From: Annona cherimola | Lineage: Eukaryota > Streptophyta > Magnoliopsida > Magnoliales > Annonaceae | Direction: 5' to 3' | Assembly: GCA_030490835.1 (NCBI GenBank) | Contig: CM059972.1 | Span: 41,767,452-41,831,451, forward strand | DNA length: 64,000 bases | Shown: positions 1 to 10,860 of the stretch, piece by piece | How the letters are laid out: each line of letters opens with the position of its first letter | How positions within the stretch are numbered: the first letter of the stretch is position 1 | Made by a program: the position numbers and the translations under genes | Notes under the pieces: model-generated | The model's input: the letters and a program-made list of their open reading frames with translations, nothing else | The model's database searches: none | Told to the model about the DNA's origin: nothing

Positions 1-54
1 GCTCAAATAAAGTCTGAAATGGGCCATGATAACTCGTATTTTTACGAGTTATCA
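1..54 (-). mobile_element. Start of an Athila-type 3' LTR, continuing out of the window
   Basis: Read on the minus strand, the LTR would begin at base 54 with TGATAACTCGTA. This 12-base sequence is one arm of a perfect hairpin (27-38 paired with 43-54, loop of four T). LTRs opening with TGATAACTCG followed by its inverted copy are familiar from Athila/Tat Ty3 elements. A purine-rich run ending in TTTGGAGGTG lies immediately before it on the same strand, where a polypurine tract belongs. The rest of the LTR is outside the window. Confidence 0.6.
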
Positions 55-1182
55 CACCTCCAAACTTAAATGTTGCTAGTCTTCGAGCAACACATGCAAA
101 CATAATGAATGAATGAATGAATGAATGAGTGAGTGCAGATTCTGTCAACTCTGTTTGCTTCCTGTTATGCTTTGATCAATCCACTTATCTATTTCACAAG
201 GTCAAGATTAATCTAACTTGAAAAATCCTCCATTGTACAAACAAGGCATGCATTTTCATTCTCAAACTGAGTCTCATGTGGGTGCCAAACGTTTCTAATA
301 CAGGATCATAATTCAACATGTTAACTTTTACTTGATCAAAAAACTGGTTAGAAAATCAATGAAAACAGGCAAACCAAGGTTTAAGCTGAACTAATTGGTC
401 ATAGAAAATAATAATAAGTCACTTGATTCAATTTCTACCAACTGCACATTCTTTTTCCTCCTAAACTTATTACAAAAATTCTCCTCACCATATTTCGGGA
501 TATCTGGAGATCTATTTTTTTTTGGCTTCCATCACCATATTTCAGGGTATTTGGGGAGAATTTTGATTTTAAAGGGTTATTACTGTGATTGTCCTTTGCT
601 TTTTTTACGCGAACCTTGTCATTTGTTGATGCCAAGTTCCGATTACTCAGCTCAGGTCAACCACCCCCTTTTTATTTTTCTAATGCCTTGTTAGGGGTAT
701 TGAACATGCTTGTGTGATTTCTGTAAAATAATACCATTTCTGGACCCATTAAAGTACTTGGTCAGCATTTATTTAATTCAATTCTCATCATCTCAGTCTA
801 AAAGATATACATGTAATTGAATTAGAACAATGTATTATGAAATCCCTTTTAATTCTTTCACATGTCAATTTCAACTTGCTTTTATACTTGGTTTTTAATC
901 TGAATTGCCCTTTCTTTCATGAATTCAATTTCAAGTCGATATTAATCACAACCCTGCACATTTTCAATAAGATGGATTGAACAAAGATAACTTTCATTAG
1001 CTGGAATTGATATAACATGCAACGTAAAATAAAACATTAAAAATTAACCTATGGTTGAGAATTATACACCCTCCAAACTTGAGAGATGCATTGTCCTCAA
1101 TGCATGATGACCTAGAATGACTTAATAAAGAAAATACAATGAAAAGCAAGAATGAATACAAAATGAAAGGACTGAGACTCCC
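55..1182 (-). other. Noncoding 3' part of the Athila-type element
   Basis: No coding sequence is convincing here. On the minus strand there are two purine-rich tracts of the form AAGTTTGGAGG, one near 1072-1084 just after the ORF3 relic and one near 57-66 beside the LTR start. Both resemble the polypurine tracts that prime plus-strand synthesis. The stretch between them is AT-rich and includes a short GAAT microsatellite. Confidence 0.45.
104..128. repeat. (GAAT)n microsatellite
   Basis: About six tandem units of GAAT/TGAA with a final GAGT variant. It is a simple repeat inside the retroelement 3' region. Confidence 0.85.
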
Positions 1183-2286
1183 TCAAGAATCAGACTCGGT
1201 GGCGTCCTCGTCTTTGCTGCCATCTGGATGGGGCTGGGATGGCTATCCGAAGCAGGCTCGGACCTCCGGTGGCGTCGATGGGAAAGGCGGGAGGGTGGAG
1301 ACGTCGATCTGGCGGTCCTCCGTAATCCGCGGTAGGTAGGCCTCCATCGCCCTATCATGCTAACGCCTGTACCTGGCTTGGGCCGCAACCAAGTTCTCCA
1401 GGTTGGTTAGCCGCTTGCCCGTGGATAGCGGCTGCGAGGAGGGGCCCGCTGGTGGAGCCGCTCTGGGCCGTGTTGTGGCGGTGCGAACTCGGGGCTGAGT
1501 GCGGTAGGAGAGGTCGTCGATAATTGCTTGAAAGTTCAGGACCTCCTCCGTCTGCTCCCATCGGACGTCGGCCCGCTTGCAGAGCCCGGTAATAAGTGAT
1601 GGGAAGTAGTAGCTACCCCGGGGTGCAGTCGCGCAGGCACAGATCTGCTGGTAGATAAGCCTCCCGACGTCGATTGTCATGTCGCTGTAAATAGCATGGA
1701 GTAGCAGCGCCCTGTCCATCATCACCTCACTGACGTGGGTCGACGGCATCATCCGGGCCGAGATGAAGTGGAAGAGCATCCTCTCGTGAGAAAGCATGTC
1801 GCTCCGCTTGAAGGAGGTTAGCTGCTCGCCCGTCGACTTCCAGACCGGTGGCTTCTAGCAAAACTGCTTGGTGATAGAGCTGGTGTCTCTGTCTTCACCC
1901 GCTAGGAACGCCTCATACTCGTCTGGGTGATCGAAAGAAGTCATCCCATAATACGAGTTGATCGCCTCCACATGGAATGGGACAATCTTGCCCCTGACCT
2001 TCACTTGCCCTTGCTTATGCTCCACAGCATTATCATAAAATTCCTTCACCATAGGGGTGATAGCAGGCTGGGGTTGCGCCACAAAATTCTGCCAGCCTCA
2101 AGCATTCAAGTTGAGGAGCGGAGAGTCGAAGAATTCGTCTATCTTGATCCCCCTCTCCGGAATCAGGTGCCTTTTCTGGAGCAAGTCCGTGTACCGCTTA
2201 AGAGCCTGAGTGGACACGAACTTGTTGGAATCAAATTCCATGGGCTCCTGTACTTTCTTCCTCTTGGCTGATGATGATGAAGTCAT
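1183..2286 (-). pseudogene. Decayed ORF3 of an Athila-type element, putative plant transposon protein domain
   Basis: One minus-strand frame runs from an ATG at 2286 to a TGA at 1185-1183, about 367 codons. Four in-frame stops interrupt it (2100-2098 TGA, 1857-1855 TAG, 1362-1360 TAG, 1245-1243 TAG), and I see no frameshift. The N-terminus has a basic KRKK cluster. The middle carries RALLLHAIYSDMTIDVGRLI and a later FPSLITGLCKRADVRW block, typical of the domain annotated in plants as putative plant transposon protein (PF20167). A charged tail follows. The function of the family is unknown. ORF3 lies between pol and the 3' LTR in Athila elements, and this position fits. Every stop could arise from a Gln, Arg or Trp codon by one transition. 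Confidence 0.6.
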
Positions 2287-3714
2287 ATCTCTAACCACTA
2301 GTCTCCGACAATCAACAATCCAACACAACCAAATAAGCAACACTCCGACAATACAGGCAAAATCGTCCACAAGCAATCAACAAGCCAAAAGTCACCAACC
2401 CAAGCAAGCCAAACCATCCTCCAATCCGCCACCCAATCCACACAGTTTAACCAATCCAATCCAATTCTCCACTCAAATAATCACCAAACCACTAGCAAAC
2501 TACTTGAAATTCACCAAAGAACAAAAAGTTTACCCCCCAGGAGCTTGTCGGTTGAAAAACTGCAATTCTGCTATTTTTGCACTGGCGCCGGGGCGCGAGG
2601 TAGCGGCGCCTAGGCACCGATCTGCTGACAGCGAGTTTCCTGCGTCGGATGAAGAAGATGATGATGGTTGGGCTCAAAATGGAGCCCAAATGAAGGGGAA
2701 AACGATGGGGAACCAAATGTGGGGGTATTGCTTAGGATTTGGTGTTGGAAAAACGGATTTTTAGTTGGATTTGATTGGATCTAAGCAAAGGAGAGACGGG
2801 AAGAAAATGGAATGGTTGGAATGGATGGATGATTTCTTGGGGAAATGGTGTTTGATTGGTGTTGAAATAGCTTAGAATCAATGGGAGATTGATTGGGGAT
2901 GAGAAGGAGGGTTTTTCGGCACCGGGGCGGGGGTTTAGGGTTTAGAACCCTAACCCCAAGCTTTATAAGGCGTCTGGGTCGCGCTGTCCACAAGTCGGCA
3001 CTGGGGCGCCAGTTCATCTTCCGTGTTCTTCGAGTTCTTCATCACTGCGCTGGGCGCCCCCATGCGGCACCTAGGTGTCGATGTCTTTCATCGATTTTTT
3101 TTGAAATTTCTCCTGGCTGCTTCTAAGCATGATCTTTGTGAACTTATGCTCCAAATTATTTTCCTGAAAATAAAAATAAAAACCAAAAACAAAAACAAAA
3201 ATGCAAATCAACATGAAAATGAGAAATGGGTTGCCTCCCATTCAGCGCTAAGCTTAACGTCCACAGCCCGACGTTCCTGCTGTTCAATCTTCTTTCAGTT
3301 TCACCACCTCGAATTCCCTGTCAATCGGACTGCAATATGGAAGCTCAAATCTAATCTTAGTCCATTGGTCCATTAAGTCATGCCAAGTTTGATTTTCCGT
3401 CAGGTGGAATAGGGGCATTTGATATGAAGATGTCCAGTTTTCTCAATTGTATCCCTTTCTATTCCATCATTGGCTTTATCTTCCATGTCCTGGCTTTCCA
3501 TCGGCTCGGTCAATCGTTCGAGCCTGATATGATCAGTGAGTCGGTCTTTAGTATAAGCAGATAACTTGCGGTCCTTATTTTCAATCTTCTTTGGGTCCTT
3601 CTCAATACCAGTAGAGGAAAGCTTTGAACCTTTGAGTTGACCATATCAATCATTAAGCAATCCTCGGAATCAGTTGGGTTCTATATTGCCTTGAGCACAT
3701 TGAAAGTGACATTT
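2287..3714 (-). other. Internal-deletion zone of the Athila-type element: no reverse transcriptase or integrase
   Basis: Reverse transcriptase, RNase H and integrase should separate protease from ORF3, but no frame here encodes YxDD, HHCC or DDE motifs. Near 3226-3290 the minus strand carries a GGGAGGCAACCCA-type sequence often seen downstream of pol in Athila-like elements. This suggests pol was lost and the junction lies near 3300-3700. The 2570-3060 interval is locally GC-rich. Short ORFs in this stretch look like chance. Confidence 0.45.
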
Positions 3715-4206
3715 TCATTTTGCACCTGCATGGTTAATTCTCTGGCTCGTACATTGATTATTTGCATTGCCCGTTGCGAGGAAGGGTCGACCCAAAATGA
3801 TGAGAACATCTCGATCTTCTTCATAATCCAGGATAATAAAATCAGCAGGAAAGATGAACTTGTCCACCTTGACAAGGACATCCTCGATGATACCTTCCAG
3901 ATATGTCGTGGACCGGTCCGCCAGTTGCAACATGATTGTCGTAGGTCGAGCTTCTCCGATGCCTAATTTTCTGAAAATTGACTTGGGCATGAGATTAATG
4001 TTAGCTCCCAAATCACATAGGGCTCTCCCGAAGTATTGGTTTCCAATTGTGCATGGGATAGTGAAACATCCTGGATCCTTGAGCTTAGGAGGCAGCTTCC
4101 TCTGCACCATAACACTGGTTTCCTCTGTTAATGCCACCGTCTCGAATTCTGTCAACCGCCTTTTCTTTGATAGTACATCTTTCATTAATTTAGCGTAGCT
4201 CGGCAT
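3715..4206 (-). pseudogene. Athila-type aspartic protease, partial
   Basis: The reading frame contains a retropepsin-like domain. The active-site motif reads CDLGANINLMP, where DLGA replaces the usual DTGA; this is characteristic of Athila/Tat Ty3 elements. The flap and C-terminal part end in an IILGRPFLATG block, also typical of these proteases. The same frame continues upstream to about 4270 (a KKFLEVLKQLHINIPL segment) behind an in-frame TAA. Downstream the polyprotein soon becomes uninterpretable because pol is deleted. The protease would process Gag-Pol. This copy is a relic. Confidence 0.75.
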
Positions 4207-5980
4207 CTGTTCTAAGGCTTCAACGAGAGGTATATTGATGTGTAACTGCTTTAATACCTCTAGAAATTTCTTGAATTAACTCTCCTTTTTAGTCTTTGCA
4301 AATCTCTGAAGAAATGGAGGAGGAGGCCTTTGATTTGTGGCGATTTCAGCGTCCAGTTGCTTCTGGGTAGTATCTGGTGCTTCTGGCTCCTGTGACTGCC
4401 GAATCAGAGGATTAGTGGGTTAAGTTACCGATTCTGATGGAGTTGCATCGGGTAACTGCTTTCCACTACGCAGCGTGACTGCTTAGACCTGTTTTTTGCC
4501 TTTTCCTTTCGAGTTTTGCTTGGTATCACTTGACAACGAAGCATGAGGCCGGTTATTCAGATCTGAGGCCAGTTGACCTATCTGTGCTTCTAAATTTCTA
4601 TTCGTCATGATCTGGGATTGCATGAATTGCATAAAGAGGTTTTCCAGATCAGATTTCTTCTCTTCTCGCGGTGGTAGATTGAATTGCATTGGTCTTGCTG
4701 GATGTTGCTGCGGGGGCTGCTGCGAGAATCCAGGCGGCTAATTCGGCCTCGTTTGGTTGTTCCATGAGAAGTTGGGATGATTTTTCCAGCTTGGGTTGTA
4801 GTTGTTTCCATACTAATTTGCTGGATTTCTCTGGAAATTTTCCACATAATTAATGGACTCCGAATTGGATGCACATTCATACTAGGATGGCCGAATTCGC
4901 CACACCACATGCAAATATCTGCTGCTATCGACTGCTGTGGTGTAGACGCTCCTAGCGCACTGACGTTGGTTGGCTTGGACAAGTTCTAAATCTGTCGGGA
5001 TAAGGCATCGATGTGGGCTTTTATCGATGAGATTGCGTCCAGTTGCAGTAGACCCCCACTTCAGCTCCTGTCAGATGGCAGTTGATAGGTATTGGCCGCC
5101 ATGTTTTTAAGTAGGGCATATGATTCTCAATAGCTTTTCCTTAGTAAAGAACCGTTTGACAAAGAATCCACCATGTGACGGGTGGAATCCTGGAGACCGT
5201 TATAGAAAATTTGTATTTGAACCCACGGCTAAATTCCATGATGCGGGCATTTTCGGAGCAGGTCTTTGAAGCGATCACACGCCTCTGATAGGGTCTCCTC
5301 TCCATGTTGCTTGAACGAGACTATGTCCATCCTTAGCTTGGCTAACTTGGCAGGTGGGAAATATTTCTCCAAGAATTTTTGAGTCAAGTCGTTCCATGTG
5401 TTGACAGAGTTAGGGGGCAAAGAGTCTAGCCACTCCGAAGCTCTATCACGCAGAGAAAATGGAAAAGTTTCAAGCTGCATTGCCTAGTCGGAGACTCCGT
5501 TCTGCTTGAACGTGTTCATAATCTGCAGGAAATTTCGTAGATGGCAGTGTGGGTCTTTATATGCTAGCCCTCCGAATTGCCCAATGGACTGGAGCATCTG
5601 AAAAGTCAACGGTTTGATCTCAAAGTTGTTGGTGTTGATAGGAGGAGGTGCAATGCTAGTTTGAACTGCATTCTGGCCCAGCGCAATGAGGTCCCAAATG
5701 GGTTGGTCCAAATCATCTTGAGGTGGATGATTTGGAATCTCAATCCTTTAGTTCCTCTGTTGGTTTGCGTTAACGTTCTCATCTTGGTTCTCGATGCGCT
5801 CCATATTATGTTATTGGTTCCTAGCTTCCTGCTCTTATGACGCCTTCTCAAATAAGTTCTTTCGGGTTCCAGATCAAAAGGAATAACAATCTCCTTTTCG
5901 GCTCTGCCTCGGCACATGAAATATGAGATTAATCTGCAAAAACCAATTAAATTGAACTAACAGAAAAATTCTAAGTTAAA
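4207..5980 (-). pseudogene. Athila-type Gag, frameshifted
   Basis: Minus-strand pieces in different frames together cover Ty3 Gag. The 5917-5484 part holds the leader and the start of capsid. The 5480-5229 part contains the retrotransposon Gag signature FSLRDRASEWLDSLP followed by WNDLTQKFLEKYFP and KLRMDIVSFKQ. The 4982-4483 part covers a CMWCGEFGH knuckle remnant and a Gln-rich tail near the protease. Several frameshifts and stops separate them. At about 5981-5990 the sequence changes abruptly into the Gag of a different Ty3 element, so the true 5' end of this one is missing. Confidence 0.65.
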
Positions 5981-5984
5981 AGAA

Positions 5985-7315
5985 ATTATAGAGGTAGTCG
6001 GTCGGTTAGCTATTCCCATTAGCCTTGGCGGCGCGGCTTTTCCACATCCTTGCGACGTTTGGGCTTTGTTTGGACAATTTGGAGCTATGTGTCCAATTTG
6101 GTCACAAATATAGGATCTCACCATTTTTGCCTCTCCCTTGCCACACTCCTTGGCTATATGCCCCATTTGTCCACACTTGAAGCATCTGATTGATTCTTTC
6201 AAACATTCACCTTGGTGATGCTTTTGACACTTTTTACATAGCAAGGAATTATTCTTCTTAAAGGTATTTTTACCTTTTTCCATTCCTCCTTTCTTTCTCT
6301 TTTCTATCCCCATTCCCTCTTCCTTACTACCTAGTTTAAATAAATCTTCTTCTTCTTTCAACTCCAAAGTTCTCAATGCCTCGATCTCCAATGCTCTTGC
6401 CCTTTCTACGCATGATACGTAGTCCTTAATTAATAAAGGTGCAAGGCTCTCCCTTAGGTATGACCTCAGTCCCTGTTGAAATCTTTGTGCCTTGTTTTCT
6501 GACACGTTAGCAATCCAAGGAACATACCTTACCAAGGTATTGAACTTGGTAGCATACTCCGTGACAGACTTCCTCCCTTGATATAGTCTTTCAAATTCAA
6601 TCACCTTTCGGCTTTGTATTCCCACCGGAAGGTACTCCTTGTTGAATTCTTCAACAAATGTCTGTCATGTCACCTCCTCTGGGTGTGGCATGATGATCAA
6701 CATAGTTTCTCACCACTCATGGGCATCCTTTACCAATAAGTGAGTGGCGCACAACATCTTTTGCCTGTCATCGCACGAAGATATCCTGAACAACTTTCGA
6801 ATCTCCATCATCCATTGTTCAGCTTGAACGGGGTCAGGTTCTCCTGAAAATTTAGGAGGTCATTGAGTGAGGAACGCATTGATAGTTCTTCTATCTTCTT
6901 CCATCAACCCATTGTCTTCTCTTGTAAGTGTCATTGTGGGGGTCAAATTAGCCGTCAGAGCGGGTCCTTCTCTTTCAGTGTTTCCCATCTATCCTTGCTG
7001 GGTCTTTTCCCACAAGCCTTGGATAATATTTACGTCTTTGGCTGCCTAGTCTTGAGTAGCTTGCGGCATGGCTTCCTTTACTGCCAGAGCTACTCTTTCT
7101 TCAATTAATCTAGCCTGTTTAGGCTCAAGTTCCTCTTCCATATTTCTTTCGGGGCTTAAGTTTTCTCGTCTTTGACGAGTCCTTAGGTTCTTCCCATGTG
7201 ACTTCGGTCTACCCCTCTTAGGTCTACTAGTTTCTCCAACCTCATGCTGGCTGGGAACTTCTGTAGCAACTTCCTTTCCCTTATTCTTTCTAACCCTTGA
7301 CCTTGTATCAACCAT
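5985..7315 (-). pseudogene. Ty3/gypsy Gag (chromovirus-like), 3' truncated, with in-frame stops
   Basis: A single minus-strand frame runs from an ATG at 7315 (MVDTRSR start) to about 5985. Order: a basic N-terminus; a capsid segment with EFNKEYLP and FERLYQGRKSVTEYATKF; a Lys/Glu-rich linker; a CCHC knuckle CFKCGQMGHIAKEC; and a second degraded knuckle CDQIGHIAPNC. Five stops interrupt it before 6625, all explicable as transitions from Gln, Trp or Arg codons, with no frameshift. It ends where protease should begin, at the junction with the Athila fragment. The knuckle arrangement suggests a chromovirus, but without integrase the lineage stays open. Confidence 0.7.
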
Positions 7316-7597
7316 AATATTTTTTTTGAATATCAAAAGCACATAACTTTCATTCATAGTTAGGGTTAGGTCATAAAATATGCATCTCATCATCATAAAT
7401 ATTCACAGTCATTCATTCATTCCATATCAACAACTATTTATTTACAAGCCATAACTATTAACTTAACAAAGGATAATACACATATGTCACACACATCACA
7501 CTTATATGTATTTATCATAATTGTATACACATTGCATCATAACAAAGTGTCATCATTTCATAACTATACATACTCATGTTTATAAAAACAAGAAAAA

Positions 7598-8376
7598 TCA
7601 TCGTCTACCCGGTCCCCTCCTTAAGTAGCGATAACGCTTACGCCTAGGCGACATCTGGGTAAATTCCTCAACGATAGTGCTAGTATCTGACCAGGTAGGA
7701 TTGTTTTCCTCTCCGCTATCATTATCACCATTGCTACTGTCATCACTACTATTACTTCCATTGTTTTCATCTTCTTCATCCCTGACTGGTGTGAGGTATC
7801 TTAAAGGGTCACTGAGTGTAAACAAATCACCAGTACTCTTGTCTACATGTATCATAACCTCATCAGGGCGAGGAATAGGAGTAGGTGAGCCTATAAATCC
7901 TCGTGCACGACCTTCCGCGATGAAGGGGGCCATCTCTTTCTCCCTTTGTAGTATACTTTCCCAACTCATCCCATATCGGAATTGAGTGTACCCATATTCA
8001 AACCTATACCATGGTCCTAGGTTGGGAGGTATGGGTGCTGGAGTATTATCCCAAAATCACTGGAGATCCAATAGGTGTATAAGTCTGTGGAAGTCCGAGA
8101 GGTCCCTAAAAACCCACGGCGAGATGCCGATAGAACTTCAGTTCTAGGAGCCCGGCTGCTAGACTCCTCAACATTAGGCCTCTCTAGACAGTTATTTTGC
8201 ATATGGGGTGGAGGACACCTAGGGGAAGATCCTGGAGAAACTGGCGGATAGGGGCTTATGTCATGCTGGGAGGCTAACCACCTATTGACATTTTCCTCCG
8301 CCTTTCGTCTCTTTTCTTCATCCATTTCTTTCTTCAATTCCTCAAAACTCATAATCCTTTTCTCTTTATCAGCCAT
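7598..8376 (-). pseudogene. Extra ORF upstream of gag in the Ty3 element (one frameshift)
   Basis: Two minus-strand ORFs in different frames, 8376-8017 (starts MADKEKRIMSFEELKKEM) and 7969-7598, appear to be one protein of about 250 residues split by a single frameshift near 8050-8080. The second frame stays open upstream of its ATG. The N-terminus is a charged, probably helical stretch (EELKKEMDEEKRRKAEENVNRW), then Pro/Ser-rich sequence, then a second half with an acidic Asp/Ser/Asn tract and a basic C-terminus (RRKRYRYLRR). It lies between the PBS and gag. I do not recognise a domain. Ogre-type Ty3 elements also carry an ORF before gag, but the Gag here is not obviously Ogre-like. Confidence 0.5.
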
Positions 8377-8538
8377 CTATTCAAATATAACAGAATTAGC
8401 TATATTATATATAAAAAAATACATACTGCAACTAGTTTGCAATGTATCATCATATATCATCCATTATATCATGATAATCACTTATGCAATCATCATAAAA
8501 TCATGTATATCATATTTAATGATTACACTTAAACTTTT

Positions 8539-8641
8539 CCACGCCTATTTACCAATCCATTCTTTGATACCAAGCTCTTTGATATCAAATCCTTTCTTTC
8601 CACGTCATTTTACCAATCTTTGCTCTGATACCAAGCTCTTT
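8539..8641. repeat. Two diverged ~42-bp copies, ~61 bp apart, each carrying a PBS-like site
   Basis: The segment 8539-8580 is repeated at 8600-8641 with a few differences. Each copy contains GATACCAAGCTCTTT. On the minus strand this places a perfect initiator-Met-tRNA PBS in the LTR-proximal copy and a degenerate one in the other. Confidence 0.7.
8622..8633 (-). other. Primer-binding site for initiator Met tRNA
   Basis: The minus strand reads TGGTATCAGAGC, the usual PBS complementary to the 3' end of plant initiator tRNA-Met. It lies just inside the LTR and fixes the orientation of the Ty3 element. Confidence 0.85.
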
Positions 8642-9250
8642 CCTTAGCTAATTAATTCTAGCAAAATATCCAAAGAATTTCCACACATATTATGCTTAAT
8701 CTAAACCTTCCAAAATGTTCATCTCATAATTTCATTCAACCGTTTCAAATTTCATCTCAATTCGATTTTCCTAGCTCAAATTATAGTCGTTTGAAGTTAA
8801 CGGTTGGATTTGAGACATGATCAAAAACTCATTATATTAATTTCATCAAGGATTTTCATAACCCAATAATTCCATAATACCAAGCCCAACATCATCAACT
8901 TCCATCTCAAATTTCACTTGAATCCGCCTTACAGGCGTTAAGTTATGAATTTTCTAATGTTTTTCCACTAACTTGAGAATTATCCTTTTAAATTCTCATA
9001 ATTCATATCAAATAATATAAAATGATTATTCATAATGTATTATTTTATTTTAATCACCAACAAATTATTCTAATCCCATTATCCCATATCAGCTCATACT
9101 GATCACTCAAATCATCATTGCTAATCCTTAGCCTTGATTGTCATAATTTAGCAAATCACAAAAACATCCAAAAACTACATTTAATCATATATAAGTCACA
9201 TGTACATGTTCATTGCATATATTGAATCCTACTTAGGTTGGGGTTTCACA
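8642..9250 (-). mobile_element. 5' LTR of the Ty3 element
   Basis: The minus strand begins TGTGAAACCCCAACCTAAGT at 9250 and reaches the PBS at about 8640, giving an LTR near 0.6 kb. The inner boundary is uncertain because no clean CA end precedes the PBS. The outer boundary coincides with a break in the neighbouring LTR sequence, so this element appears to have inserted into it. The matching 3' LTR is not in the window. Confidence 0.6.
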
Positions 9251-10860
9251 GTTGCTGATTTGAAAAATTTTAAGAAACACATGAATTATGTGTTATGAAA
9301 TTGACATATATGAAGAGATGGGTATGAGAAAATGATAAATGGTTTATGTGAAATGTTAAAATGCAAAAAATTATAAAAATATGATTGAAACACGTGAATT
9401 ATATTGCTGTTTGGATAACCCCAAAATTTGAGATTAATATATGGGGTTTAGGACATTAATTAAGTGCTCAAAAATGGGCACAAGGTGTGAATTATGAAAA
9501 ATATGTGAAAAATGCTAAGTGGAAGTCATAAACCTTCATATGGTGATTAAGGAATGTGTTATGATATATATGAATAATACCCTAAATATGGGAATTGAAT
9601 ATATGATGTAATGAATGGTTTGATGCATAAGTATGTTGTGTATGTACACCCGACTTGGAATTTAAGTGGGTTATGAATATTTATGAAAATGGGTTGGAAA
9701 ATTAAGTTAAATGCAAGAAAATGGAATTTATATGAATGCTATGTCATTCTTATATGTATAGGCAAATGCAAAGAAAAAGTTTAACCGAAAAGCTCACGTG
9801 ACCAAGGTAAGCAAGCAAATTTTAAATGATTTTTATTTCACAAATTATTCTTAAATAATGGCAATGATGTTCTAACTATTTGATTTGTTTAGCAAATGAC
9901 ATTTGAAATTTTTCTAAGGTATTTAAGGATGGTTATTCCTTAGTTCAACATGTGATAAATGATCTTTTTATTTGTTAATTGATTTGCATAACTGCTTTAT
10001 CAAATGTTTATGCAAAATATTGATTCATGAATTTATGCAAGAAAAATTATGCTAGCATGTCAAGGATAATTTCGTGTGCACAAAACATAAGGTCCACCTT
10101 AAAGGTGTAAGCGGACTGATTGTCCCCCTTTGGTGTGGCCAAGTTTCTAAGATAGGCCTCGGGCTAGCGGCGCCTTCCCTGAGATGGGAGCAGGAGGAGA
10201 CGGATGGTCGCCTAGCTAGCTTCCATCCTATGATGTCATGATGCATTGCATTGCATTGTCTAAGGATCATATTTTCATAATATACTCTCGAGGGGGTATA
10301 ATGTTGCTTGCCAATATGTTTTAAATGAAAAGAATTCTGCTCCGCAGATAGTTGATCACTTGTTAAGTGTCTCATACCAAATGGAGAGAAATTCTTATAA
10401 AAATATTGCCTTCAAAATGTGTTGCCTGAAAAATATACAGCTTGCTTATTGAGTGTACAGCTCACGTTTTGTTTTCCAAACCCATAGACAGGTGAAGGAA
10501 TGAAGGAGACAAGGAGCATGAATTGAGCATGGGAGAATGTAAAAATTTGATGAATTTTAATATGTTCCGTTTATGGCTAATGGTTGTAAAATGACTTGGT
10601 ATTTGATGTCTTAATCATGAATATGTTATGAATTTTTATGATTATATCTGATATGAAATGTGTATATTAGGTCAAAGATGACTTGAATGGGCACTTGATG
10701 AAAAATATTACAAACTTAATTCTTAAGGAATTATAATTAACTGGATAAATATCTATTAAATCCCGCCGTGTGACAGGGCAACAATCCTGATCATGTTTAC
10801 CCGTCAATAACGATCCCGAGGTAAGGCTCAGGATGTGACGCTCGGGTTGGGGGCGCCACA
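9251..10860 (-). mobile_element. Truncated Ty3-type long LTR
   Basis: The minus strand starts TGTGGCGCCCCCAACCCGAG at 10860, followed by CACATCC and a GCAACAATCCTGATC segment also found at 44222, 15136 and, in part, 50176. A conserved box with CCCATCTCAGGGAAGG lies at 10171-10190 and recurs in the other copies. Sequence of this LTR stops at 9250 where another element's LTR begins. The 3' part is absent or displaced outside the window. No coding capacity. Confidence 0.65.
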
